In this document: positions 27,687 to 36,375 of the stretch, piece by piece | Numbering within the stretch: the stretch's first letter is position 1 | How the letters are laid out: every line of letters starts with the position of its first letter | Source of the DNA: Treponema sp. CETP13 | Lineage (GTDB): Bacteria > Spirochaetota > Spirochaetia > Treponematales > Treponemataceae | Reading direction: 5' to 3' | NCBI GenBank assembly: GCA_001885315.1 | Contig: MLPZ01000010.1 | Span: forward strand, 1-64,000 | DNA length: 64,000 nucleotides | Notes under the pieces: model-generated | What the model saw: only the letters and a program-made list of their open reading frames with translations | Told to the model about the DNA's origin: nothing | The model's database searches: none | Made by a program: the position numbers and the translations under genes

Positions 27687-27745
27687 ATTAGTGTAAGCCG
27701 TTAAGAGCGGCTGGGTAGTTTACCCAAAGAACGAAAGTTCTAAAA
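27687..27745 (+). promoter_or_regulatory. Three-hairpin 5' leader of hsp20 copy B
   Basis: The same three hairpins as copy A: 27696-27712, 27713-27725 and 27729-27740. The last is extended by an A-T pair (AGAAC-GAAA-GTTCT). There is one base difference from copy A over 59 bases. Confidence 0.65.
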
Positions 27746-27774
27746 ATTATTACGTATTTTTTTGGAGGTTCAAT

Positions 27775-28260
27775 ATGAACACAGTATCTTTTTTTAACCC
27801 TTTATTTAACAGTGATTTTTTTGATGCTTTTGACAGTTCTGTATCTGGAGATCGTTCTACCGGTTCATCGTATGCACCAAAGGTTGATGTCCGCGAAAAT
27901 GAAAAAGCGTATATTTTTGATATGGAACTTCCTGGAATGACAAAAGAGAATGTTGACATTAGCCTTAAAGACAAAGTGTTAACAATTAATTCTCACAAAG
28001 AAGAAAAACTTGAAAGCGCTGATAGTGACAAAAAAGAAAAAGGCAAAGAAGTTGCCAAAAATGATGAACAAACAAGAGAAGCTGGCGAGCGTTGGTTGAT
28101 TCGAGAACGCACTTCAAGTGAGTTTACCCGAAGTTTCCACTTGCCAAAAGATGTTGACGGTGAAAACATTTCTGCAACCTTTAAGAATGGTATGTTATCC
28201 ATTACTGTTCCAAGAAAACCAGAAACACAACCAAAAACCATTAAAATTTCTGCTGCTTAG
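27775..28260 (+). CDS. Hsp20/alpha-crystallin small heat shock protein, copy B
   Basis: 161 residues, same length as copy A and roughly three-quarters identical by eye. Most change is in residues 20-35 and in the charged mid-domain insertion. The alpha-crystallin core is present (PKVDVRENEKAYIFDMELPG, SFHLPKDVDGENISATFKNGMLSITVP). GGAGG is about six bases before the ATG. It sits on the far side of the restriction-modification island from copy A, in the same orientation. The two may form mixed oligomers or serve different stress conditions. Confidence 0.95.
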   Translation: MNTVSFFNPLFNSDFFDAFDSSVSGDRSTGSSYAPKVDVRENEKAYIFDMELPGMTKENVDISLKDKVLTINSHKEEKLESADSDKKEKGKEVAKNDEQTREAGERWLIRERTSSEFTRSFHLPKDVDGENISATFKNGMLSITVPRKPETQPKTIKISAA

Positions 28261-28282
28261 TAACAACACTCGTGTTGTAAAA

Positions 28283-28320
28283 AAGCCCGGCAAGAATAAT
28301 CTTGGCGGGCTTATTACTTT
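28283..28320 (+). terminator. Intrinsic terminator of hsp20 copy B
   Basis: Stem AAGCCCGGCAAGA/TCTTGGCGGGCTT with a short loop, then TTATTACTTT. It is related to the terminator after copy A. A separate perfect inverted repeat, ACAACAC-TC-GTGTTGT, lies just upstream at 28263-28278. Confidence 0.75.
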
Positions 28321-28336
28321 AGATAAAATGTATTAA

Positions 28337-29845
28337 TTAAAAATCTATATCATCTATTGTTACAGAAATGGTAAAAGCTGTATTGCTATTAAGATAATCA
28401 GAAAGTTCTGATGCATAAGCAGTCTCTAGCTCATTAACTGTTATCCCGTAAGAATCTGCAATAGAGTGTTTTAAATATTCACTATAATCAGTTCCGATCC
28501 AAGTAAAAGAAGGGCCAGCACTAATAGAAACGTGATCTATAATATCATACGAAACAGTTGCTTTTGCTAATCCATAAGCTGTCTGTCCATCAAATGAATT
28601 GTTTATGCTTCCCATACCAAAAAGAGTTGCACTCCAATCCTCGTTATTAAACAAAGCCCCTCGAGATAAAATGAAAGCCAAAGAATGCTGAGGGTTAAAC
28701 ACTTCTGAACTAGTATAATCCTCAATTTTTGCTCCTGCATTAGAATCAAATAGATATTGTGCAGACAATGTTACAGTTTTATTATTTTCATCATTATCCC
28801 AAGTATACATTGTTCCAACTGTAGCTTGAAAAACTGGTGTTAAATCTGCAAAATCAGAAGCATCACTGTCGCCATCTTCTATAGCATCCCATTCATCATC
28901 TGTACCCCAACTAAAAACAGATTCACCAAAAACAGTTATAGAATTATCTATGACAGAACCACTTGCAGTAAATAACGCTTTTAAGGGATCGTCATATCCA
29001 GCCCAGGCTCCAAGTCCTAACTCCCAATCATTTACCAAAAAATCATATTTCCCTGCAAAACGAGTATATTGCGCTTGAGTATCACCATCACTATCTATTT
29101 CGGGTACAACATACAGCCACAAACAGTTTTGTGTTCCCGGAAACGTAATTTGAGTTCTAATGTTTATATTAGCATCGACTGTTTCGTCTGGATCTTCAAC
29201 ATCTATAGCCGAAGCATTAATAATATCACTTGTCGGACTGTAAAAATAGCCGGTTCCCCAAGTAACGGTATGTTTACCTGCTCTAAAAGAGACATTGTCA
29301 TTGTATGCAACATCTACAAATAGTTCAGAAACATCTAAATTAGGAAGAGATACAGATCCATAAGACGTAATAGCATTAAAAGAAGAATCATATCCCGTAC
29401 TTGTTACCATAGAAGAAACTGCATAGGGATACCCTAAATCGATACTTGCGTAACCGCGAAGATTGTCATACGGGCGTGCATCTACAAAAAAAGAAGCAGC
29501 TAAATCTGGAGAACCAGAAAATTCTTCTAAACCATCTAGCCAAAAATCAGAATCTTCATAATTGTCGGAATTTAGAGGATCATACCACGTCGATGAAATA
29601 TCAACCGACGCAGAAATTGTCCCTCCGGCCCGAACAATTTTATCTCCAAAAATATCAGAAACATCCCCTGCTTCTTCATCCGAAATTGATGCATCTTCGA
29701 ACATATCATCAAAAGAATCATCTCCAAACATATCATCTTCAGTCGAAACTCCAAATAATTCATCATCTGAATTTGCAATGTCTTGTGCAAAGGCTCCAAA
29801 AGTTAGAATCCCACAGATTAAAAATCCGATTACTATTTTTTTCAT
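28337..29845 (-). CDS. Probable outer-membrane beta-barrel protein with acidic N-terminal segment
   Basis: The start at 29845 (MKKIVIGFLICGILTFGAFA) is chosen because AGGAGG lies just upstream; a TTG at 29860 is less likely. After the signal peptide come about 50 very acidic residues with repeated LFG/MF motifs (DELFGVSTEDDMF, DDMFED). A roughly 420-residue domain rich in alternating strands and aromatic residues follows (RAGKHTVTWGTGYFYSP, TQITFPGTQNCLWLYVVPEID). This resembles large porin-like barrels. It is the last gene of the ABC/LolA-like operon, so it may be the outer-membrane client or exit component. No precise family was recognised. Confidence 0.75.
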   Translation of the reverse strand: MKKIVIGFLICGILTFGAFAQDIANSDDELFGVSTEDDMFGDDSFDDMFEDASISDEEAGDVSDIFGDKIVRAGGTISASVDISSTWYDPLNSDNYEDSDFWLDGLEEFSGSPDLAASFFVDARPYDNLRGYASIDLGYPYAVSSMVTSTGYDSSFNAITSYGSVSLPNLDVSELFVDVAYNDNVSFRAGKHTVTWGTGYFYSPTSDIINASAIDVEDPDETVDANINIRTQITFPGTQNCLWLYVVPEIDSDGDTQAQYTRFAGKYDFLVNDWELGLGAWAGYDDPLKALFTASGSVIDNSITVFGESVFSWGTDDEWDAIEDGDSDASDFADLTPVFQATVGTMYTWDNDENNKTVTLSAQYLFDSNAGAKIEDYTSSEVFNPQHSLAFILSRGALFNNEDWSATLFGMGSINNSFDGQTAYGLAKATVSYDIIDHVSISAGPSFTWIGTDYSEYLKHSIADSYGITVNELETAYASELSDYLNSNTAFTISVTIDDIDF

Positions 29846-29865
29846 TTTTCCTCCTAACAATTAAA

Positions 29866-30639
29866 CTAGTTAATATTTTCGAGGTAAGCTTTTGTAAAAA
29901 CTTTATCTGGAATATTAGTAAAAGAGACCTCACTAATAAGAATTTGGGTCTGTTCGCCTTTGTTTACTTCATCTCGTTGAATAATCTGAGTAGGTATATA
30001 ATAGCCATTAACTTTAGTATATTTAGGTAAAAGTTGAGTACGCATTAAACGACCATTTGCACTATAGTCTTCTACTTTTAAAGTTACTGGATAATCAGTT
30101 CGCACATATTCAACTTGTTTTGCATATTCTGGTTCGGTAGTTATAGCTTCTAAAGTTATTATATACACAGAATATTTACCAAGCATTCCTTTTTCGAATC
30201 CTGTAATTTGAAAATCATCTCGCCATGTATCATTGTTGTTTAAATCACCTGTACTTGTATCAGAGTCTCCCAACTGTTCTTTTAATGATGAATGGCTAAA
30301 CTTACGACCAATAGGATCATACACCCAAAGATTATCCCCATCTTGTAAATATCCAGTCCCCTTGTCTGCTTCTGGAAATAGCTGAATCATAGAAAACTGA
30401 TCCTGACTTGAACGCTGAAACAGTTTATATTTCATTTGTTGAGTTGCTTCATCTGGTTTTTCTATAATCAGCGATACCGTTGCAGAATAATCTTCATCTC
30501 CAAATTGAGACTGTATTTCTACTTGATCCATTATTTTACCAGCTTTTTCATCGACACCATCTATAACATTTGCATCCATGGCAAAAAAGCTACTGCCTAA
30601 TACCACTGCGACGATAAAGCTGCTTAAAATTTTTTTCAT
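29866..30639 (-). CDS. LolA-like outer-membrane lipoprotein-sorting family protein
   Basis: 257 residues with a signal peptide (MKKILSSFIVAVVLGSSFFA). The body matches the PF17131-type family of LolA-fold periplasmic proteins (GTGYLQDGDNLWVYDPIGRKF, TDYPVTLKVEDYSANGRLMRT, GYYIPTQIIQRDE). These are thought to shuttle hydrophobic cargo such as lipoproteins or lipids and are commonly encoded beside MacB/LolCDE-like ABC permeases, as here. The gene lies 13 bases after the permease gene and 20 before the barrel gene. Confidence 0.88.
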   Translation of the reverse strand: MKKILSSFIVAVVLGSSFFAMDANVIDGVDEKAGKIMDQVEIQSQFGDEDYSATVSLIIEKPDEATQQMKYKLFQRSSQDQFSMIQLFPEADKGTGYLQDGDNLWVYDPIGRKFSHSSLKEQLGDSDTSTGDLNNNDTWRDDFQITGFEKGMLGKYSVYIITLEAITTEPEYAKQVEYVRTDYPVTLKVEDYSANGRLMRTQLLPKYTKVNGYYIPTQIIQRDEVNKGEQTQILISEVSFTNIPDKVFTKAYLENIN

Positions 30640-30652
30640 ACTGTTACATCTC

Positions 30653-31975
30653 CTATTTTACTGTACGTAACGCTTCTGCAGGATTTAACTTTGCAGCACT
30701 TTTAGCAGTACCATTCACAGCTAAGAGTGTAAGTAAAATCATTACTATAAATTTCCAAATTAACGAAAAAGCCGATAATTTCCATGTCCAATATCCATTC
30801 TTAATAAAAAATGAGAGTCTTGGATCATTAACAGGAAAGAATCCTACAATTTCCATAACCACAATACCCAAAATGAGTCCAGTTAAAGCCCCCATTATCG
30901 AGAGCAAAACTGCTTCCCACCTAAACAGGCTTTTTGCGTCTTTTTTTCGCATACCAACAGCGCGCATTGTGCCAACTTCTCGAATTCGCTCATACAATAC
31001 CATACGAAAAGTATTGGATATTCCTATCATTACAATAAGCATTATGGCAAGCAAAACACCAAGCGAAACATTTGATACTATAATTGGGATTGTCTTAAAC
31101 TGAGGTACAATATCATTAAAAGAATAGACTTCATATTTACTACCTTCCCAAGGTTCACTGTCTTTTATTTGCTTACTAATTTCAGAAATCGGACTATTTG
31201 CGTTTTTCTTTCTAGCACTTTGAATATCTGTAACTGGCAAGTCTTGAGCAGCAAATAGATTTTGTATTTGTAAGGCCGCAAGCTCTTGCTCTTCAGGTCT
31301 TTTTAGCATAATAGAATAGTAATTTGTTTCAGATGGTTCTAATCCAATTAATTCATTAGTATAGGCGCGTTGAGTATATGCCGCTATTGAGCCTAACAAT
31401 GAAATATCTTTAGAAACGCCCTTTAATATTAATTCTCCTAAGGTCTGTTGTCCTGTTACTGTTTCTGTTTTATAGAGAATTGTATCCCCTAATTCTGCTT
31501 TCATGGCTTCTACAGTAGATTCACTCAAAATAACCGAACGAGGTTCCTCTATAATATCATCCCATGATCCTTCGACTAATTGTAAACTATCTCGTAAATG
31601 TGATTCTTCTATAAAATCACAGCCAAACGTATTTGTAACTGTTTTTACACCATTAAAAACTAAAGTCCCTTGGGTTTGAGTTCGTGCCGAAGAATAGGAA
31701 ATTTCTAGATTTGCTTTTGCAACAGTATTCTTTACTAAAGCCATATCTGTAATTTTGTCTATATTCTTATCTTCATTCAATTGAACAACACCAGAAACAA
31801 AAACATCGCCACCAAACATATCTGAAAATTGATTAGACATATTTTCTATTGCGCCAGACGCTAACCCATCTACACAAGTAACTATTAAAAATCCAAAAGC
31901 AACGGCAGTGGCAAGTAAAACACTTCTTTTTTTTGTTCGTGCTAAATTTCGAAATGCCAATTTTGGCGTATTCAT
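30653..31975 (-). CDS. ABC transporter permease, MacB/LolC-type (second permease)
   Basis: 440 residues. N-terminal transmembrane helix after an LAFRNLARTKKR segment, a large periplasmic MacB-like core (about 45-270), then three C-terminal helices forming the FtsX domain, with the family phrase MRAVGMRKKDAKSLFRWEAVLLS. Such permeases use ATP hydrolysis as a mechanical lever on periplasmic cargo rather than transporting across the inner membrane. It probably pairs with the permease encoded upstream and the ATPase. Confidence 0.92.
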   Translation of the reverse strand: MNTPKLAFRNLARTKKRSVLLATAVAFGFLIVTCVDGLASGAIENMSNQFSDMFGGDVFVSGVVQLNEDKNIDKITDMALVKNTVAKANLEISYSSARTQTQGTLVFNGVKTVTNTFGCDFIEESHLRDSLQLVEGSWDDIIEEPRSVILSESTVEAMKAELGDTILYKTETVTGQQTLGELILKGVSKDISLLGSIAAYTQRAYTNELIGLEPSETNYYSIMLKRPEEQELAALQIQNLFAAQDLPVTDIQSARKKNANSPISEISKQIKDSEPWEGSKYEVYSFNDIVPQFKTIPIIVSNVSLGVLLAIMLIVMIGISNTFRMVLYERIREVGTMRAVGMRKKDAKSLFRWEAVLLSIMGALTGLILGIVVMEIVGFFPVNDPRLSFFIKNGYWTWKLSAFSLIWKFIVMILLTLLAVNGTAKSAAKLNPAEALRTVK

Positions 31976-31989
31976 TATTTTCTCCTTAC

Positions 31990-33564
31990 TTACTGATTCT
32001 CATTCATAGCTTTAAGCGGAGTTATGCGTAAAGCAACTGCTACTGGATAAATATTTGCAAGCAACGTTCCCACTATTATTATAAGTACAGTTGTTAGAGT
32101 TGTCCCAACTTGTGGTAACAATCTAAAATGGCCTCCACCTAAAAACATACGAGCCGTTGTATCTGTAATTGTTATCCCAATTGCATTAACAATTGCAGAA
32201 GTAATTAATGCTAAGAGAATGCCAATTAGGGAAGATACAATTGCAATACTTATTGTTTCTGTAAAAAACATTTTACGAACAAAAGGTCTACGCGCACCAA
32301 GAGCTCTCATTGTTCCAATCTCAGCAGTTCTTTCCAAAATTGAAACGACAAGAGTGTTCATAATAACAATGAAAACAACAATTGCCAAAATAACAATTAA
32401 AATAGTAAACAAAGCCTCAAGTAAATCTGATGTACTAGAAAATCTTCCGGCTGCATCTTTCCAATTAATTGCTTTTACATTAAGATTTTTTGCAAGAAAA
32501 ATATCATTCAATTCTTTTATAACATCATCTGCTTTTTCTGGATTTTTAAGCTTGATAGTAAAAAACTGCCAAGCCCCATCATCAACTTCGTTCAATTTAT
32601 CCCGAAGAGTTGTATCACCTAACAAATTATCAAGAGAATCAGATGTTAAGCCTTCTTCTGCTATTGCACTATCTGACTCAACAAACATAGAATCATCACT
32701 TGCTATTTCTCCAAAAAGGTCATCTTCATCTAGTGAGGCAATCGATAAATCTGCTGTTTCTGTAAACTCATCGGTAGACAACGTCCCAACCGTTAGATCG
32801 GCTAGTCCTCGAGCTGTAGTAGGATCTAAATAAAGTAAACTACCCATCGACGTTAACTCATCTGCTGGTGTATAAAATCCACATACCGTAACTTCTCTAA
32901 TTCGTGGATTAGATCCATAAGCTGTTAACAAAATTTTATCACCGACATTTAATGGTATTTGATAATACTCTTCAAATGTTTTTTTTGCTCGCTCATCTAC
33001 CAAAGCACTTGGTATGTTAGGATCTGGCAAGGTACCTTCAATAAGTGTTTGATCGTTAAAAGTATTATAATACCCTTCATCCCCTGCAAAACTAAAAAGA
33101 AACAAATCAACGCGTGAAACTCGCTCGTTCGCTTCATCTTCATCCCAATCTTCCGGTAAATTTTCTAAGCTCATTTGAATATACGAATTAGAGATCGTGG
33201 TTCCCATTGTAGCGATATCGTCGCGCTCATTAAGTATTTTTTTTACTTCATCAACGTGTAAAATTGCAGGGATTGATTCAGGCATTCCTACAGAAACACT
33301 TTGTTGAACCCCAAATAACGTTACTTCACCCTCTTCTTTATTTTTAGGCAAATTTCCTGTTATTACTATATCACCAGTATAGTTTTTAGAAAAATCGTCT
33401 TTTAAACCTCTTAGTGATGACTCCAAAAAACCATATCCTAGAACCATGATAAAAACACCAATTGTAATCATTAAACCCAAAATAATAGTTTTTTGTTTGT
33501 GCTCTCTTAGATTACCAAACGCACACCGCATATATGCAGGAATTTTAAACTTCCTTGTTTGCAT
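31990..33564 (-). CDS. ABC transporter permease, MacB/LolC-type (first permease), with acidic loop insertion
   Basis: 524 residues with the same FtsX/MacB plan: helix 1 after RCAFGNLREHKQKT, a periplasmic domain, and three C-terminal helices with MRALGARRPFVRKMFFTETISIA. It is longer than the partner permease because of an acidic stretch at about 270-315 (LDEDDLFGEIASDDSMF and following). That stretch closely resembles the acidic N-terminus of the barrel protein encoded in the same operon. It is separated from the ATPase gene by 2 bases and from the second permease by 14. Confidence 0.92.
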   Translation of the reverse strand: MQTRKFKIPAYMRCAFGNLREHKQKTIILGLMITIGVFIMVLGYGFLESSLRGLKDDFSKNYTGDIVITGNLPKNKEEGEVTLFGVQQSVSVGMPESIPAILHVDEVKKILNERDDIATMGTTISNSYIQMSLENLPEDWDEDEANERVSRVDLFLFSFAGDEGYYNTFNDQTLIEGTLPDPNIPSALVDERAKKTFEEYYQIPLNVGDKILLTAYGSNPRIREVTVCGFYTPADELTSMGSLLYLDPTTARGLADLTVGTLSTDEFTETADLSIASLDEDDLFGEIASDDSMFVESDSAIAEEGLTSDSLDNLLGDTTLRDKLNEVDDGAWQFFTIKLKNPEKADDVIKELNDIFLAKNLNVKAINWKDAAGRFSSTSDLLEALFTILIVILAIVVFIVIMNTLVVSILERTAEIGTMRALGARRPFVRKMFFTETISIAIVSSLIGILLALITSAIVNAIGITITDTTARMFLGGGHFRLLPQVGTTLTTVLIIIVGTLLANIYPVAVALRITPLKAMNENQ

Positions 33565-33566
33565 TA

Positions 33567-34379
33567 TTATGCCTCCTGCCCATCTACTTTTTGATTAATC
33601 TTATAGTTTTTGGTAATTTGTCCATCCAAAAGGCGAATAACATGGTCTGCAATATCGGTAACTTTTTTATCATGTGTCGAAAAAATAAAAGTTGTTTCCA
33701 TTTCACGATTAATATCTTTCATTAATTGTAATATGTTATCTCCTGTTTTTGAGTCTAAATTTGCAGTTGGTTCATCTGCTAAAATTACAGGAGCTTTTGT
33801 TACCAACGCACGTGCAATAGCAACACGCTGACGCTGTCCTCCAGAAAGTTCATTTGATTTATGATTTTTCCATTCTGAAAGCCCAACTTTTTCGATAAGG
33901 TAGTCAATCCACTCTTTTTTTTCTTTTGACTTCATAATCTCTTTTCCTAAAAGGAGAGGAAATTCAATGTTTTCATACACATTAAGAACGGGAATAAGAT
34001 TAAAATTTTGAAAAATTATACCTAATTTTGTACGACGAAGTTCAGTAATTCGATTATCAAATTTTGCTGGAAGAGTTCCAGCCTTGTGTTCTTTTGCAAT
34101 CATTTTTTGTTGTTTTATTGATTCTGAACTATCTGGATTTGATGCTATTTCGTAACGTCCGTCATAAATATCAACGCCATCTATTTGAATCTTACCAGAA
34201 GTAGGGGTGTCAATAAGACCAATCATATTTAATATTGTAGATTTACCAGAACCAGAAGGCCCAGTAATTGAAACAAAATCACCTTTTTCTAAATCAAAGC
34301 TAACCCCTTTTACAGCTTCGACTTCTGTTTTTCCAAGTGGATACACTTTTCTAACATTATCTAATGAGATAATTGACAT
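33567..34379 (-). CDS. ABC transporter ATP-binding protein (LolD/MacB class) with an insertion
   Basis: 270 residues. Walker A GPSGSGKS (about 41-48), Q-loop [20 protein letters not shown], signature [16 protein letters not shown] and Walker [14 protein letters not shown] are all intact. Between Walker A and the Q-loop there is an extra stretch of about 35-40 residues ([18 protein letters not shown] onward) that ordinary LolD/MacB ATPases lack. It is the first gene of the five-gene envelope operon. Confidence 0.95.
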   Translation of the reverse strand: MSIISLDNVRKVYPLGKTEVEAVKGVSFDLEKGDFVSITGPSGSGKSTILNMIGLIDTPTSGKIQIDGVDIYDGRYEIASNPDSSESIKQQKMIAKEHKAGTLPAKFDNRITELRRTKLGIIFQNFNLIPVLNVYENIEFPLLLGKEIMKSKEKKEWIDYLIEKVGLSEWKNHKSNELSGGQRQRVAIARALVTKAPVILADEPTANLDSKTGDNILQLMKDINREMETTFIFSTHDKKVTDIADHVIRLLDGQITKNYKINQKVDGQEA

Positions 34380-34509
34380 AGCTACTCCTCAAATTCGCTT
34401 ATTGTAAAATTAATTAAAAATAAACTATGTCTTAAATATAACGTTAATGGTTTAGGAATTCAAGTGCCCTATCACTTTAGTACACTAAAACACCAATGGC
34501 AATATCTAT

Positions 34510-34863
34510 TTATTTTAAAGGAGTTTTTTTACCATCTTTTCCGACTGCCACAAAAGTGACACAATTTGAAAAAATTATTTTTTCTTTAGAGGCACCTACT
34601 TCATCTGCAAAAACATCAACATGATATTTTACCGAAGTAGTGCCTAGCAATTTTTGGGTTATATCAAAACGTAATATAGAACCTGAATGAGCACTGTATT
34701 TAAATTCGACCGTGTCCATAGCTCGTGTCACAAGTTTTTTACCAGGGAAATCTAAAGAAGCTGCCATCCATGCATATTCATCGACCCATAATAATAGCTG
34801 TCCACCAAATAAAGTTCCATTATGATTTAGATGTTCTGTTCTTACTACTGCATACGTTTCCAT
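34510..34863 (-). CDS. Hotdog-fold acyl-CoA thioesterase
   Basis: The start at 34863 (METYAVVRTEHL) is preferred over 34872. It forms a TAATG stop-start overlap with the preceding gene and has AGGATGG upstream. The 117-residue protein has the YciA/BFIT-type motif NHNGTLFGGQLLLWVDEYAWMAA and a downstream strand (RFDITQKLLGTTSVKYHVDVFA). Such enzymes hydrolyse acyl-CoA esters; chain specificity cannot be inferred. The coupling to a membrane-protein gene is curious and may be incidental. Confidence 0.88.
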   Translation of the reverse strand: METYAVVRTEHLNHNGTLFGGQLLLWVDEYAWMAASLDFPGKKLVTRAMDTVEFKYSAHSGSILRFDITQKLLGTTSVKYHVDVFADEVGASKEKIIFSNCVTFVAVGKDGKKTPLK

Positions 34864-35723
34864 TAATACCATCCTGTTTTTTTAGTAAGTGTTAATCCGC
34901 CACTCTGAGAAACATAAATTCTGTACGTGACCCCTTTTTGAGCCACGAAATGAATTGCAGAACCAGAAGTACTACGTAAAATTCCATCTAGTTTACTCTT
35001 TTGTGGATCGTTCATTATTTTTACTAATTCTTTAACTCGTTTTGTATATACTTCAGGGTCAATGCCCCAAACCGTATCTTTTGTACGCTCAAAAATATAT
35101 GGTACGCCATCTTTATTATATGGATTCAGTTCTATTCCATTGTTAGCAGATACAGTATTAGAAAAAATACGATACGGAAGAGCAAGATTTTTGTTTTCTC
35201 CGGTTTCTATCGATGAATATTCAAAATTATATTGATTGCAATCTATATAGACTGTAGATCCCTTTATTGTAACTGGTTCGGTAAAAATTGACTTTTGATT
35301 ATCCCCATAAGAATAATAAGAAATATCTAAAGTAAGGGTCGAGTCAGAATTAATATCTATGACAGTCACATCTGCAAGTAAATAATCTTTGTTTATATTT
35401 TTATATACAGTCTGCAATTCTTGCAATTTTTGAATTTTTTCTAGATATTCATCTATTTTTACAAAAACATTTGTAGCAACACAGAGAATAACAAGCATAA
35501 GAATTGAAACAAAAAAATTTCTTATACTTTGGATAATTTCTTTTGGTAAAATTACTTTTATATTTTTTGGGTATTTTCGATACGGTAGAATTCTGATTAT
35601 AAAAAACAATACACAAATTGCAAAAAGTATTATGACTGTTATAACCATAGTATTTACACTTTTTGTAATCCAATTAAATACACTCATAAGAAACTGTAAT
35701 ATTTGATGAACATAATCTGGCAT
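34863..35723 (-). CDS. Membrane protein of unknown function, related to its upstream neighbour
   Basis: 286 residues. Two transmembrane helices at about 25-46 and 68-90, then a coiled segment (KIDEYLEKIQKLQELQTVYKNI) and an extracytoplasmic domain. The C-terminal half shares blocks with the product at 35741: LPYRIFSNTVSANNGIEL versus FPYLIFTDQIAPDDGIYI, and VTYRIYVSQSGGLTL versus QEYRILVHSKGGIEI. I do not recognise a family. The gene lies 17 bases downstream of its relative and overlaps the thioesterase gene by one base. Confidence 0.7.
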   Translation of the reverse strand: MPDYVHQILQFLMSVFNWITKSVNTMVITVIILFAICVLFFIIRILPYRKYPKNIKVILPKEIIQSIRNFFVSILMLVILCVATNVFVKIDEYLEKIQKLQELQTVYKNINKDYLLADVTVIDINSDSTLTLDISYYSYGDNQKSIFTEPVTIKGSTVYIDCNQYNFEYSSIETGENKNLALPYRIFSNTVSANNGIELNPYNKDGVPYIFERTKDTVWGIDPEVYTKRVKELVKIMNDPQKSKLDGILRSTSGSAIHFVAQKGVTYRIYVSQSGGLTLTKKTGWY

Positions 35724-35740
35724 TTTTCCCTCCTAAGAAA

Positions 35741-36334
35741 CTATCTATCATTTGGTACTATTTCTATACCACCCTTTGAATGAACTAAAATCCGGTATTC
35801 CTGTCCAAGGATAAACTCACCTAGTTCACTTGTATCATGTACTGCATTACCATAAGTATTTTTTAGATTGTTTCTGTTAAGAATATCTGTATAAACAAGT
35901 AACAACTTTTTATTATATTTTGTAGAAGAAGTTTGAGAAAATATTGCAGGGAATCCATTTCTTTCATATTGTTTTGCAATATATATCCCATCATCTGGAG
36001 CAATTTGATCAGTAAAAATAAGATATGGGAAAACCACTTTTGCATTATCTAAATCAGCAATAATAAAATCAAAAAAGACTTCATTTCCAGGCATATTAAA
36101 AGTATGAGGTTCACCAATTACTTCATTATTATCATTGTAAAATATGTATTTTCCAGAGACACTTGTTCCATCCCGCTTAGTAATAACAAAATGCAGTGGA
36201 TAGGTTTCTTCTTTTAGAGATGAAATATCTTCTCCATATTGGGCAATATATTTATCTACTATCTTAGGAGCAACAACAACAGCCCCTACCACAATAAGTA
36301 GTATAACTACAATGCCAATTATTTTACCTTTCAC
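35741..36334 (-). CDS. Membrane-anchored protein of unknown function
   Basis: 197 residues from a GTG start with GAGGAG upstream. One N-terminal hydrophobic helix (IIGIVVILLIVVGAVVVAP) is followed by an extracytoplasmic domain shared with the downstream gene (see 34863). The pair probably forms a complex. ftsK is about 40 bases upstream on the same strand, so co-transcription with ftsK is possible. Confidence 0.7.
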   Translation of the reverse strand: MKGKIIGIVVILLIVVGAVVVAPKIVDKYIAQYGEDISSLKEETYPLHFVITKRDGTSVSGKYIFYNDNNEVIGEPHTFNMPGNEVFFDFIIADLDNAKVVFPYLIFTDQIAPDDGIYIAKQYERNGFPAIFSQTSSTKYNKKLLLVYTDILNRNNLKNTYGNAVHDTSELGEFILGQEYRILVHSKGGIEIVPNDR

Positions 36335-36375
36335 TTGTGACTCTCCTCAAGACTATTTATAGTTTATAAAAAAAT

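Noticed and set aside
29446-30030. 194-codon plus-strand ORF over the barrel/LolA-like boundary
   Set aside because: Low-complexity His/Gln/Leu-rich antisense product with no ribosome-binding site.
32219-32833. 204-codon plus-strand ORF antisense to the first permease
   Set aside because: The opposite strand encodes a clear MacB-like permease; the antisense product has no family features.
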